Below, one piece after another: positions 15,401 through 24,109 of a DNA stretch of 64,000 bases. The notes under the pieces are model-generated. The model made no database searches. It had not been told where the DNA came from and saw only the letters and a program-made list of their open reading frames with translations. Numbering within the stretch: the first letter of the stretch is position 1; each line of letters opens with the position of its first letter. The stretch is from Paraburkholderia acidisoli. GTDB taxonomy: Bacteria > Pseudomonadota > Gammaproteobacteria > Burkholderiales > Burkholderiaceae. Made by a program: the position numbers and the translations under genes. The DNA lies in NCBI RefSeq assembly GCF_009789675.1, contig NZ_CP046915.1:310001-374000 (forward strand), written 5' to 3'.

Positions 15401-16729
15401 TCAGGCCGCTTCCGCCCCCATCGCATCGAGCCGACCGACGATCGCTTCGAACGTCGGCCGCTGCTCGCCGGGCTCGCTCAGGCATTCGCCAACGAGCGCG
15501 TGCATTGCGGGATCGGCATTCACGGTTCGCGCCGCCAATTCTTCGAGCAGGCAGCCGAACGCGCGCACCTCGATACGCTCGAACGCGCGCGCGCGTGCCG
15601 TATCGCCTGCATCGTGGAACGACGCCGCGCCGAAGTCGCCGAGCAGCGCATGGCCCGCGCCGTCGTGCAGGATGTTGTGTGCGTAGAGATCGCCGTGCAT
15701 GATGCCGCGCGCGTGCAGGTGCCGCGCCGCCGACGCCATGCCGCGCGCGAGGCGCAAAGCGATCGACCGGTCGAAACGCACGTCGGGCGCGTAGATGTCG
15801 CGCGTGCACGAAGCGAGACTGGGCGGTCCCGCGAGATTGCCGAACGCCGGATCGATGAGCGCCATCACCAGCCCGTGTTCGTCCAGCGGATGCCCCGTGA
15901 CCTTGCCGAGCACGGGAATCAGATTCGGGTGCGCGCCCGCCTGCAAACACGCGGCCATTTCCAGATCGGGCAAGCCGTCGCTCGTGACCGCGCCTTTGAA
16001 GAGCTTCACGGCCACGGCTTCGGCGGGATGCCCGTCGCGCAACAAACGCGTCGCGCGATGAATCACGCCTGACGCGCCCTCGCCCAGCGTCTGGCCGAGC
16101 GCGAGCGTGTGCCAGTCGATGTCGGGCACCGGCGTGCTGGCTTGCGCGGCGCGTTCGCGTGCCGCGTTGAACGGATTGCCCGCATACGCGAGCCACGCGA
16201 GACGCGGCAAACGCAACAGCCACTCGGGTAGCGCCTCGAACTGGTTCGCGGCAATGCGCAGCAGTTCGAGCCGCGTGCACGCGGCCATGGTTTCCGGCAG
16301 CGCGCGCAGACGGTTGCCCGCCAGCATCAGCTTCTGCAGCGGCGCGCAGGCGCCGAGTTCGGGCGGCAGCGTTTCTACTTCGTTGTCGGTGAGGATCAGC
16401 CAGCGCAGCGCGCGCGGCAGCGCGGCGGCGGGCACGTGACGAATGCGATTGGCCTTGAAGCCGACCATCGACAAAGCCGGGCACGCGCCGAGCACGGCGG
16501 GCAGTTCGGTGAACGCGTTGTTCGACGCGAACACGATGCGCAGCTTGTGCAGCTTCGCGAAGTCGTCAGGCAGCGAGGTGAGCGCGTTGCCCGAGAGGTC
16601 GAGCACTTCGAGCGTCTCGGCGAGATCGAATATCTCGCGCGGAAACTCGCTCAGCCCACAAGCGAGCTTGAGTTGCGTGGCGCCCGCGAGTTGGCCGGCG
16701 CGCAGTTGGTCGAGAGTGGCAGTGGTCAC
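15401..16729 (-). CDS. Leucine-rich-repeat serine/threonine-type protein kinase
   Basis: About 442 residues combining an N-terminal LRR domain (some eight repeats of the LxxLxLxxNxLxxLP type, e.g. LEVLDLSGNALTSLPDDF) with a C-terminal Hanks-type kinase domain. Kinase elements appear intact: GEGASGVIHRA (glycine loop), VAVKLFKG (catalytic Lys), HARGIMHGDLYAHNIL (catalytic loop with Asp and Asn) and LGDFGAASF (DFG). The LRR part probably selects a protein partner. No membrane segment. I favour the GTG at 16729 because relatives I remember begin MxxxLDQLRAGQLAG; an ATG at 16819 with GAGGGAG upstream would add 30 residues and cannot be excluded. The ribbon-helix-helix gene is immediately upstream. 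Confidence 0.85.
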   Translation of the reverse strand: MTTATLDQLRAGQLAGATQLKLACGLSEFPREIFDLAETLEVLDLSGNALTSLPDDFAKLHKLRIVFASNNAFTELPAVLGACPALSMVGFKANRIRHVPAAALPRALRWLILTDNEVETLPPELGACAPLQKLMLAGNRLRALPETMAACTRLELLRIAANQFEALPEWLLRLPRLAWLAYAGNPFNAARERAAQASTPVPDIDWHTLALGQTLGEGASGVIHRATRLLRDGHPAEAVAVKLFKGAVTSDGLPDLEMAACLQAGAHPNLIPVLGKVTGHPLDEHGLVMALIDPAFGNLAGPPSLASCTRDIYAPDVRFDRSIALRLARGMASAARHLHARGIMHGDLYAHNILHDGAGHALLGDFGAASFHDAGDTARARAFERIEVRAFGCLLEELAARTVNADPAMHALVGECLSEPGEQRPTFEAIVGRLDAMGAEAA

Positions 16730-16840
16730 GCTGGGGGTTGGGGATCGAAAGAAGTGAGCGAGATGGCACGTTCGCCGCGCCGCATAGCTGAATTTTAGCG
16801 GCATCGGCGAAAACTGCATGGCTCCCTCACGCGTCCTCGC

Positions 16841-17176
16841 TCAACCCGCCTTCACCACCTTCGGCTGAAAACCCTTTCCCTGCGGCGCGTCGCCGGCGGC
16901 TTCCGTGCGCGCCGCGCTCGTCGACAGATAACGCAGACAACAGACGCGCAAAAACGAGGCGAAGTTGATCGGCTCCTCGCCGCGCAACGCGAGCAGTTCG
17001 TCGTAGAGTTTGACGGCGAATTGCGTGGTGGTGAGATTCTCGCGATTGGCGATTTCCTGCAGCACGTCCCAGAACAGGTTTTCCAGCCTCACGGTGGTCA
17101 CCACGCCATGAATGCGCAGCGCGCGCGTGCGCGACTCGTAGAGAATGGGGTCGGCGCCGATATAGATCTTGCACAT
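16841..17176 (-). CDS. Ribbon-helix-helix domain protein
   Basis: 111-residue small protein with a ribbon-helix-helix (RHH_4-type) core: RTRALRIHGVVTTVRLENLFWDVLQEIANRENLTTTQFAVKLYDELLALRG (about residues 16-66) has the beta-strand VTTVRLEN followed by two helices. Such proteins are putative DNA-binding regulators; targets are unknown. The C-terminal tail after about residue 90 is low-complexity (GDAPQGKGFQPKVV). ATG at 17176 with AAGGAGAC upstream. It may be co-transcribed with the LRR-kinase gene downstream. Confidence 0.78.
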   Translation of the reverse strand: MCKIYIGADPILYESRTRALRIHGVVTTVRLENLFWDVLQEIANRENLTTTQFAVKLYDELLALRGEEPINFASFLRVCCLRYLSTSAARTEAAGDAPQGKGFQPKVVKAG

Positions 17177-17287
17177 GCCAATGTCTCCTTCAGTGAGGGC
17201 GCCGCAGCGAAGCCGCTTGCGCTGAAGCGCCCTGCATTCATTCTCTTTATTGCACGCCCTCTACCGCGGGCTCAACACCACGCGCGG

Positions 17288-18886
17288 CTAGATCTCGCGA
17301 CGGCTCATTTTTCCCGCAATATAGTCGGCCTGGCGAATCGCGAGCGTCACGATCGTCAAGGTCGGATTCTCTCCCGCGCCGGTCGTGAACTGGCTGCCGT
17401 CCGAGATGAAGAGATTCGGGATGTCGTGCGTTTGCCCGAAGCCGTTGCACACGCCGTCTTGCGCGCGGGCGCTCATGCGCGCCGTGCCCAGATTGTGCGT
17501 GGACGGATACGGCGGCACGCGATACACCGTTTTCGCGCCCGCTGCCTCGTACACGGCCGTGCCCTGTTTGAAGCCGTGCTCGCGCATGGCTTCGTCGTTG
17601 GGGTGATCGTCGAAATTGACGTTGGCCACGGGCAGCCCGAACTGGTCCTTCACGCCGTGGTTGAGCGTAACACGGTTGTTCGCGCGCGGCATGTCTTCGC
17701 CCACGATCCACATGCCCGCCGTGTACGGGTAGGCGTCCATCGCGCTCGTGAAGTCGGCACCCCACGCGCCGGGATTCAGGAACGCGGCGTAGAACGGCAA
17801 GCCGAGCGAAATCGTTTCCATGTGATAGCCGCCCGCGAAGCCGCGTTTGGGATCGAAGCGCGCTTCGTCTTCGATGATGCCGGCCATCGTCGTGCCCTTG
17901 TACATCTCCACTTTCTTGTCGAACACGCCGTACACCGAACCCGTGGTGTGACGCATGTAATTGCGCCCCACCTGGTCTGACGAATTCGCGAGCCCGTTCG
18001 GATAGCGAGGGGATGCCGAAGCGAGCAACAGCCGCGGCGTTTCGATCGAATTGCCCGCCACCGCGACAATGCGCGCCTTTTGCCGCTGCAATTTTCCCTT
18101 CGCGTCGTAGTAGAGCACGGCGTTCACCTTGCCGGCCTTGTCGTGCTCGATGCGCGCGACATGCGAGCCGGGGCGCAACTCCATGTGCCCGGTGGCCTGC
18201 GCCTTCGGCAACTCGGTGTAAAGCGTGGACCACTTCGCGCCAAAGCGGCAACCCTGAAAACAGAAGCCGCGTTGATAGCAATGGCTGCGGTCGTCGCGAT
18301 TCACGCTGTTGATCGCCATGCGCCCCGTGCTGCACTCGCGATACCCCACCTTGGTCGCGCCCGAGAACATCACCTTGAAATTGTTGTTGCCGGGCAGGCC
18401 GGGCAAGCCGTTGGTGCGCGTCACGCCCATTTTCTTTTCGGCGCGATCGTAGTACGGGTCGAGTTCCTCGCGCGTCACCGGCCAGTCGAGCAGCGTGGCG
18501 CCGTCGACCGCGCCATAGGTCGTGCGCGCCTTGAATTCGTGCGGCTGAATTCGCAGGCTCGCGCCCGCCCAGTGCGTCGTGGTGCCGCCCACCGTCTTGC
18601 AGATCCACGCGGGCAGCGTGGGAAAGTCCTTCGCCACCCGCCACGAACCCGAGGTCGTGCGCGGATCGAGCCAGGACAGCAGCTTGAACGCGTCCCACTC
18701 TTCGGTCTTGAAGTCGGCCTGGGTGTTGTGCGCGCCCGCTTCGAGCACGACCACGTCGATACCCTTTTGCGCGAGTTCGTTCGCGAGCGTGCCGCCGCCC
18801 GCGCCCGAGCCGATGATGACGACCACGTTGCTGTCGTCGTTGGCAAAGCGCTTGCCGCCTTGCGTCGTCTCTGCATTCGTTGCCAT
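17288..18886 (-). CDS. GMC-family FAD oxidoreductase (gluconate/alcohol dehydrogenase large subunit type)
   Basis: 532-residue flavoprotein dehydrogenase. Residues ~20-50 form the FAD-binding Rossmann motif (VVVIIGSGAGGGTLANEL, VVVLEAG), and the C-terminal GMC block includes HNLGTARMS and NLFISDGSQFTTGAGENPTLTIVTLA with the catalytic-region His and Asn. The middle matches the large subunit of membrane-bound sugar/alcohol dehydrogenases, which pass electrons to a cytochrome c. It has no export signal of its own; the preceding gene carries a Tat signal and probably carries both across as a complex. ATG at 18886 with GAGGAG upstream, 17 bases after the small-subunit stop. Confidence 0.9.
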   Translation of the reverse strand: MATNAETTQGGKRFANDDSNVVVIIGSGAGGGTLANELAQKGIDVVVLEAGAHNTQADFKTEEWDAFKLLSWLDPRTTSGSWRVAKDFPTLPAWICKTVGGTTTHWAGASLRIQPHEFKARTTYGAVDGATLLDWPVTREELDPYYDRAEKKMGVTRTNGLPGLPGNNNFKVMFSGATKVGYRECSTGRMAINSVNRDDRSHCYQRGFCFQGCRFGAKWSTLYTELPKAQATGHMELRPGSHVARIEHDKAGKVNAVLYYDAKGKLQRQKARIVAVAGNSIETPRLLLASASPRYPNGLANSSDQVGRNYMRHTTGSVYGVFDKKVEMYKGTTMAGIIEDEARFDPKRGFAGGYHMETISLGLPFYAAFLNPGAWGADFTSAMDAYPYTAGMWIVGEDMPRANNRVTLNHGVKDQFGLPVANVNFDDHPNDEAMREHGFKQGTAVYEAAGAKTVYRVPPYPSTHNLGTARMSARAQDGVCNGFGQTHDIPNLFISDGSQFTTGAGENPTLTIVTLAIRQADYIAGKMSRREI

Positions 18887-18903
18887 GTTCGCTCTCCTCG
18901 ATG

Positions 18904-19557
18904 TCACGCTGCGGGTACAGGACCGCTGTCCTGCGCGGGCGGATCGGGCAACCACGCGAGATTGTTGAAGCCCTTGAAGAGATAGCCGCCGTCGCCCTCG
19001 CTCGCGCCATAACCGAAGTGCTGATACGCGAGCGTGTTGCTGTAGAGCGAGACCACGGCCGTGCTGCGCACGGTCTGGAAGAACGGCGTGTTCGCAATGG
19101 CCTTGATGTTGTCGGCCTGCGCCTGCGCGCTCTGCTTCGTCCAGTCGCCGCCGGGCGCGGACTTGTCGAGCGCCTTCACGCCTTCGGCGAGTTGCTTGCG
19201 CGTGGCCGCGTCTTTCTGCGCCTTGGCGTCGAGGTCTTTCACGGCGAGCGCGTAGACGGCGTCGTCGAGCGTCTTGTGCGGGTAGATCTGCTTGACCATC
19301 GCCAGCAGCACCGCGCCCTGGTGCGTGTCGAGATGCTTGAGTTCGAGCGCCCACACGCGGCTCGGCGCAAACATCGCCAGCGTGGAGGACAGCGCGAGCG
19401 TGCCGATCAAAACGCCGCTGCCCTTGAGCCATTCGCGGCGCGTGAGCGTGATGCGCGGCGGCGCATCGTCGTGGTCATGTTCATGTTGATGAGCGTGTTC
19501 ATGCTCATGCGCGGGCCCGTCCGCCACGCGGGCAATCGCTATGGTTTTGCCTTGCAT
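18904..19557 (-). CDS. Tat-exported gluconate 2-dehydrogenase subunit 3 family protein
   Basis: 217-residue small subunit of a periplasmic dehydrogenase. The Tat motif TRREWLKGSGVL lies at about residues 38-49, unusually far from the N-terminus, preceded by a stretch of alternating His (HEHEHAHQHEHDHD, about residues 17-30) that looks metal-binding. After the signal, the subunit-3 domain runs from ALELKHLDTHQGAVLLAMVKQIYPH to FQTVRSTAVVSLYSNTLAYQHFGYGASEGDGGYLFKGFNNLAWLP, the family's C-terminal signature. ATG at 19557 with AAGGAGAC upstream. Encoded directly before the GMC subunit, with the cytochrome c gene further upstream. Confidence 0.88.
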   Translation of the reverse strand: MQGKTIAIARVADGPAHEHEHAHQHEHDHDDAPPRITLTRREWLKGSGVLIGTLALSSTLAMFAPSRVWALELKHLDTHQGAVLLAMVKQIYPHKTLDDAVYALAVKDLDAKAQKDAATRKQLAEGVKALDKSAPGGDWTKQSAQAQADNIKAIANTPFFQTVRSTAVVSLYSNTLAYQHFGYGASEGDGGYLFKGFNNLAWLPDPPAQDSGPVPAA

Positions 19558-19622
19558 CGTCGTCTCCTTCCATGAAGGCGCGCGGACTGTTCGCGTCCGT
19601 CAACGCCACGCCCGTTGCCGGG

Positions 19623-20021
19623 CTAACGGTAATGTCCGTGCTGCTCCAGTACCTCGATCTTGTAGCCGTCCGGGTCTTCGATAAAGAAGTAGCGCGCCAG
19701 CAGCGCACCCGCGTCGTCCTTGAATTCGCGCACGTCCTTCGGCTCGAAGCCGAGGCCCGTGAGCCGTTCGCGTTCCGCGCGCGCATCGCTCACGACGACG
19801 GCCACGTGACCGTAACCGTCGCCATGCGTATAGGGCGCATCGCGGCCCTTGTTCCAGGTGAGTTCGATCTCGGCGTCGGCTTCGCCGTTGCGCAGATACA
19901 CGAGCGAGAAGTCGTCGAAGTCGAGACGATGGCTCGGCGTCATGCCCAGCACGGTCTCGTAGAACTTCAGCGAGCGCTCGAGATCGCGCACGCGGATCAT
20001 GGTGTGGATGAGTTTGGCCAC
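19623..20021 (-). CDS. Glyoxalase I-type VOC family protein
   Basis: 132-residue vicinal-oxygen-chelate protein closely resembling lactoylglutathione lyase, which isomerises the methylglyoxal-glutathione adduct. The four expected metal ligands are visible: His6 in KLIHTMIRVRD, Glu in AEIELTWN, His in DGYGHVAVVVSD and Glu in GYKIEVLEQHG. RSLKFYETVLGM is the usual N-terminal signature. ATG at 20021 with GAGGACC. It sits 9 bases after the DJ-1/PfpI gene stop, which supports a shared role in handling reactive carbonyl compounds alongside the dehydrogenase. Confidence 0.88.
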   Translation of the reverse strand: MAKLIHTMIRVRDLERSLKFYETVLGMTPSHRLDFDDFSLVYLRNGEADAEIELTWNKGRDAPYTHGDGYGHVAVVVSDARAERERLTGLGFEPKDVREFKDDAGALLARYFFIEDPDGYKIEVLEQHGHYR

Positions 20022-20030
20022 GTGAGGTCC

Positions 20031-20606
20031 TCAGGAAATGCGCGTGCCGAGCACGGCCAGAAACTGCGCGAGCCAGTTCGCATGCGAGGTCCAGGCGGGC
20101 GCGGTGACGAAATTGCCGTCGGTGATGGCGTCGGGCCAGTCGAGCGGCACGTAGTGCGCGCCCGCGAGTTTCACCTCGGGCTCGCACGCGGGATACGCGG
20201 CAATCCGTTTGCCTTCGATCACGCCCGCCGCCGCCAGCAATTGCGCGCCGTGACACACCGCCGCGATCGGTTTGTGCGCTTCCGCGAAGTGCCGCACGAT
20301 CGCGATCACTTTCGCATTGAGCCGCAGATACTCGGGCGCGCGGCCGCCGGGAATCAGCAGCGCGTCGTATTGCGCGGGATCGACGGCCGCGAAGTCGGCG
20401 TTGAGTGTGAAATTGTGGCCGCGCTTTTCCGTGTAGGTCTGGTCGCCTTCGAAGTCGTGAATCGCGGTACGTAGCGTGTCGCCCGTGCGTTTGTCGGGCG
20501 CGACCACGTGCACGGTGTGTCCGACCGCGCCGAGCGCCTGGAACGGCACCATCAGCTCGTAGTCTTCGACGAAATCGCCGGCGAGGATCAAGATGCGTTT
20601 TGCCAT
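20031..20606 (-). CDS. DJ-1/PfpI family protein
   Basis: 191-residue single-domain protein of the DJ-1/PfpI superfamily (proteases, glyoxalase III, deglycase-like proteins). [25 protein letters not shown] opens the Rossmann-like fold with the conserved Glu, and [15 protein letters not shown] holds the nucleophile-elbow Cys-His. [13 protein letters not shown] is also diagnostic. ATG at 20606 with GAAGGAGG. Partnered with the glyoxalase-fold gene downstream. Enzymatic activity cannot be assigned beyond the superfamily. Confidence 0.87.
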   Translation of the reverse strand: MAKRILILAGDFVEDYELMVPFQALGAVGHTVHVVAPDKRTGDTLRTAIHDFEGDQTYTEKRGHNFTLNADFAAVDPAQYDALLIPGGRAPEYLRLNAKVIAIVRHFAEAHKPIAAVCHGAQLLAAAGVIEGKRIAAYPACEPEVKLAGAHYVPLDWPDAITDGNFVTAPAWTSHANWLAQFLAVLGTRIS

Positions 20607-20671
20607 GTCATGCCTCCTTCGAAGCGTTGATTGAAACGCCCTGAGCGAGCGCGAGCCGCACGCAATGAGCG

Positions 20672-21007
20672 CTATTTCTGCGGGCCCAGCGTGGCGATAT
20701 ACGAAGCGAGATTGTCGATGTCCTGGTCGGAGAGCGGCTTGGCCATCGGCTGCATCATCGCGGCCATGCCGCCGTTGCGTTCGCCGCTTCGGTACGCACG
20801 CAGCGCGGCGGCCACATAAGCGGGATTTTGTCCGCCAATCCTGGGAAAGCCCGGAGACGTGGGCGTACGGCCATCGGCGCCATGACAGGCCACGCATGCG
20901 GCGAACTTCGCATGCCCTTGCGCGGGGTCGCCCGGCGCCGCGGCATGCGCGAGGTTCACAAACGAGATCGCACCGGCAATCGATGCCGCCGTCATGGCGG
21001 CACGCAT
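20672..21007 (-). CDS. Periplasmic c-type cytochrome
   Basis: Small class I cytochrome c, about 111 residues from the ATG at 21007: signal peptide [22 protein letters not shown], heme-binding CVACHG, and an axial Met in [27 protein letters not shown]. Likely electron acceptor of the GMC dehydrogenase encoded downstream. The frame stays open to 21166 with further possible starts at 21100 and 21166, but none of the three has a clear ribosome site; I chose 21007 because it begins with a normal signal peptide. Confidence 0.82.
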   Translation of the reverse strand: MRAAMTAASIAGAISFVNLAHAAAPGDPAQGHAKFAACVACHGADGRTPTSPGFPRIGGQNPAYVAAALRAYRSGERNGGMAAMMQPMAKPLSDQDIDNLASYIATLGPQK

Positions 21008-21297
21008 GGCAAGGCGGAAATAGTGCGAGGGACTTGACGAGCAACGTCGCGAGGCACGACGTCGATGGGAATACACCGGCAATGACCTATCGGTTCTCAT
21101 GGGTGACAGCAGTCCGTCTTTTGTTTGTGGGGAACGGCGAGCGAGCGTGACGCGCGATGTCGGCACCGTTGCGATGAATGTAGCGAGACACGCGGGCGCG
21201 CAGGTAATAGACGGCTAAATGGCGGCCAGGGATTTCACCGAGATGGATTCGTCGTTTGCACGGGCGAGTGCATCGACGCCGATGTGCGGAATGTGCG

Positions 21298-21327
21298 GTG
21301 CATCATGCGCCGCGACGCATGATGCAC
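21298..21327. other. Perfect 12-bp hairpin
   Basis: Arms GTGCATCATGCG and CGCATGATGCAC around the loop CCGCGA, in the gap between the phosphoesterase and cytochrome genes. No T-run. It is the first of three consecutive hairpins (21298-21394). Confidence 0.6.
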
Positions 21328-21334
21328 GCGCATG

Positions 21335-21369
21335 AAAAAGCCGCGCGCCGACATCACGCTGCGCGCGGC
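21335..21369 (-). terminator. Rho-independent terminator of the phosphoesterase gene
   Basis: On the minus strand a 9-bp GC stem (GCCGCGCGC / GCGCGCGGC, 21340-21348 with 21361-21369, 12-nt loop) is followed by TTTTT. It lies 30 bases after the phosphoesterase stop and should separate that gene from the cytochrome/dehydrogenase genes downstream. Confidence 0.75.
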
Positions 21370-21375
21370 GTTCGC

Positions 21376-21394
21376 GGGATGACGTCGTCATCCC
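21376..21394. other. 19-bp palindrome GGGATGACG-T-CGTCATCCC
   Basis: Perfect inverted repeat just after the phosphoesterase stop codon, adjacent to the terminator. It could be a 3' processing or stabilising structure, or a protein-binding site. Confidence 0.5.
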
Positions 21395-21398
21395 ACCT

Positions 21399-22871
21399 TC
21401 AGGTGCCGGTCTTGAAACCCATGGCCGCGGCCTTCGCGCGCAGATCGCCGAAGCGGTCCGCATTCGGATTGACGATCACCTGCGACTGATCAATTGCCGA
21501 GACCGAACTCGTCGACGACGGCCCCGATGCGCCCACGCACAGGCCGCCGAACGGACCCTGCGCCACGCTGAAGGCCGGCGCGTCGGTACGCGGCGCGTCG
21601 CTGAAATCGAGCGCACAGGCGAGATTCACCGTGGCCGAGTCGCTGCCGCGCACGCCGAGCGGCGCCAGCCCGAAGCGCCATTGCAACAGCGCGTGAATCG
21701 AACTCGGATCGAACGGATAACGCGTGACGGCGCCCGCGCGCACGCGCGGCCCGAGCAGCGCGAGCGGCACGCGAAAGCCGAGCTTGCCGTCGTTGCCGAG
21801 CGCGTACTCGCGCTGGCTCACCGGCCGCGTGGGCGGCACCACGTGCTCGTGAAAGCCGCCCCACTCGTCGTACACGACGATCATCAGCGTGCTGTTCCAG
21901 TTCGGGCTGGTGCGCAGCGCCTCGTAGACCTGGGCGAGAAACGCCTGACCGTTGCGAATGTCGGCATGCGGATGGTCGTCGGACGAGACGCCCGCTTCCT
22001 CGCCCGCGAACGCGGGATCGACCATGCAGAACGGTGGCAGCGTGCCCGCCGCCGCGCGCGAGAGGAAGTCGGAGAAGAGATGCGAGATGCCGAGGTAGTT
22101 GGTGCCGTAGAGCGCCGTGAACGGCACGTCGTGATAGTAGTAGTTGCAGCCCACGTTGGCCGCGCTGAGGTTGTCCCAGATCGTCGAGAGCGAGCAGTTG
22201 TCGAGGCTGTCGTCGAGCCGGTCCAGCGCGCCGCTGTGCAGATAGATGCGGTTGGGGAACGTGCTGGTGAGCGCGCCGCAGAAGTAGAAGTCGCCCACGG
22301 TGTAGTTCGCCGCCGCGGCCTGGAAGAACGGCAGATCGGTGGCGTTGTAATAGCCGATGGGCAACAGGTCGCCTTGCGTCTGATTCGTGTCGGGCGTCTG
22401 CAGCCAGCCGTTCATCGCGCCGCCCGCCAGTTGCGTGCGGCCGCCCGCGTAGCTATGGTCGGGATCGGCGAAGCCGCAGCCCTGGTAACCGTACGACGCG
22501 TTGGCCGAGAGCAGGAACGGCGCGTGGCTCGCGCCGAATGCGTCGGCGAATTGCTGATTCGCGGGCATGCCTTCAGCGCCCGGCACCCAGCTCAGGAAGT
22601 GATCGAACGAGCGGTTTTCCATCGTCACGAGCACGATGTGATCGATGCCGCAGGTCGCGGGGTCGGGTAACGCGGGGCGTGGCAGCGCATAGCGGTCGGC
22701 GCCGTCGGGCGATGGCACGTCGCCGACCTGCGGCGCGGGCTGGCTGCCGCTGTCGCCGCTCGAGCCGCCGCCGCCGCAACCCGACAACGCGACGCCGCCC
22801 GCCACGGCCGCCATGCCCGCCAGGAAGCGGCGGCGGTCGAAGTGATACGGTCCGTGGGCTCCATCGTCCAT
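21399..22871 (-). CDS. Tat lipoprotein phosphoesterase (acid phosphatase AcpA / phospholipase C family)
   Basis: 490-residue enzyme of the PF04185-type phosphoesterase family, hydrolysing phosphate monoesters or phospholipids. The N-terminus has a twin-arginine motif (FDRRRFLAGMAAVAGG) joined to a lipobox (ALSGC), so it should be exported folded and lipid-anchored, followed by a Gly/Ser-rich spacer. Catalytic domain signatures: HIVLVTMENRSFDHFLSW, SSDDHPHADIRNGQAFLAQVYEAL and LMIVVYDEWGGFHEHVVPP. ATG at 22871 with GAGGAGAC; the frame is open further upstream but that extension lacks signals. Monocistronic, ending at the terminator at 21335-21369. Confidence 0.87.
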   Translation of the reverse strand: MDDGAHGPYHFDRRRFLAGMAAVAGGVALSGCGGGGSSGDSGSQPAPQVGDVPSPDGADRYALPRPALPDPATCGIDHIVLVTMENRSFDHFLSWVPGAEGMPANQQFADAFGASHAPFLLSANASYGYQGCGFADPDHSYAGGRTQLAGGAMNGWLQTPDTNQTQGDLLPIGYYNATDLPFFQAAAANYTVGDFYFCGALTSTFPNRIYLHSGALDRLDDSLDNCSLSTIWDNLSAANVGCNYYYHDVPFTALYGTNYLGISHLFSDFLSRAAAGTLPPFCMVDPAFAGEEAGVSSDDHPHADIRNGQAFLAQVYEALRTSPNWNSTLMIVVYDEWGGFHEHVVPPTRPVSQREYALGNDGKLGFRVPLALLGPRVRAGAVTRYPFDPSSIHALLQWRFGLAPLGVRGSDSATVNLACALDFSDAPRTDAPAFSVAQGPFGGLCVGASGPSSTSSVSAIDQSQVIVNPNADRFGDLRAKAAAMGFKTGT

Positions 22872-23106
22872 GTCGGGTCTCCTCGAGGCGGTTCGCGTTG
22901 TCGTGGCTCGGTCGCGGCGTGCCTCGCTGCGCTGCGTCATGGCAGGCGCGGCTCGCGGACGAGTCGTGAGGCATGGGACGTTCGCGCTGTGCGCGAGTTG
23001 CAGAACACAGGCTGCGGCACAGGATAGCAGCGCCGCCGCGCGCCCGTCCGCTGCGCGGCTCAGGCGTGTGCGCGCGGCAGGTTCCGAGGTGCGATAAGCT
23101 GCGCCT

Positions 23107-24087
23107 ATGGACTTCCGTCAGCTCAAATATTTCGTCGCGATCGTCGACGCAGGCAGCCTCTCGAAGGCGGCCGAGCGGCTATGCGTCGCGCAGCCCTCGC
23201 TCAGCCAGCAGGTTGCCGGGCTCGAAACCGAACTCAAGACGCAACTGCTGGTGCGCAGCCACCAGGGCGTGAAGCCGACCGAGGCCGGACGCGCGCTCTA
23301 TCTGCGCGCGCGCGACGTGCTGCGGCAGATGGCGCAGATTCCGCTGGCCGTGCAGGTGAGCGGCACCGAGTCGGGACAGGTCGCCATCGGCCTGCCGACG
23401 AGCGTCGCCGTGGTGTTCGCGCTGCCGCTCTACGAGTTCGTGCGGCGGCGCTATCCGGGCATCCGCCTGCATATCGTCGAGGGCATGAGCGGCTATCTCG
23501 CCGAACTGCTCGCGAACGGGCGCCTCGACATGGCGATCCTGTTCCGCGAAACGGAAACGCGCGGCGTGTCCGTGCAGCCGCTGTTCGAGGAAAACCTGTA
23601 TGTGTTCGGCGCGCTCGAGGGCATCGAAGCCGGCGCGGACGTGCCGCTGCGCCGCCTCGCGGGCGTGCCGCTGGTGCTACCGGGGCCGGGCAACGGGCTG
23701 CGGCTTCTGATCGAGCGCGCGTTTGCGCGCGAGGGCATCGAGCCGGAGGTGGTCGCCGATATCGATTCGCTGCCCACCATGCTCGAAATCGCGCGGCGCG
23801 GCGGCGGCGTGACCATCGTCTCCTCCGACGCATTCGGGCAAGCGGCGGACCAGCAGTTGATCCATCGGCTCGTCGAGCCCGAGATCTCACGCACGGTGGC
23901 GCTTTGCGTGCCGACGGCGCTACCGACCAGCGCGGCGTCGCTCGCGATCCAGCGCGCGGTGGCGGAACAAGTGGCGGAACTGGTGGCAAGCGGCGTGTGG
24001 GCGGGCGTGCTGCGGCGGGACAGCGACGCGGTGAGCGGCACGGAAGGCGCGGTGCCGTTGCGGGCGCAGGATGATTCGCGGGTTTGA
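23107..24087 (+). CDS. LysR-family regulator (Nac/Cbl-like) of the permease operon
   Basis: 326 residues: winged helix-turn-helix MDFRQLKYFVAIVDAGSLSKAAERLCVAQPSLSQQVAGLE (residues 1-40), linker, and an effector-binding domain with GLPTSVAVVFALPLYEFVRRRYPGIRLHIVEGMSGYLAELLANGRLDMAILF, close to the Nac-like branch of LTTRs. Encoded 177 bases before the permease operon in the same direction, with CTATAGG repeats in between that are candidate binding sites. Its own start ATG at 23107 has only a weak upstream site (GCGCCT). The C-terminal tail after about residue 300 is variable. Confidence 0.88.
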   Translation: MDFRQLKYFVAIVDAGSLSKAAERLCVAQPSLSQQVAGLETELKTQLLVRSHQGVKPTEAGRALYLRARDVLRQMAQIPLAVQVSGTESGQVAIGLPTSVAVVFALPLYEFVRRRYPGIRLHIVEGMSGYLAELLANGRLDMAILFRETETRGVSVQPLFEENLYVFGALEGIEAGADVPLRRLAGVPLVLPGPGNGLRLLIERAFAREGIEPEVVADIDSLPTMLEIARRGGGVTIVSSDAFGQAADQQLIHRLVEPEISRTVALCVPTALPTSAASLAIQRAVAEQVAELVASGVWAGVLRRDSDAVSGTEGAVPLRAQDDSRV

Positions 24088-24109
24088 GGCGTCGCGCGCG
24101 CACGGCCCG

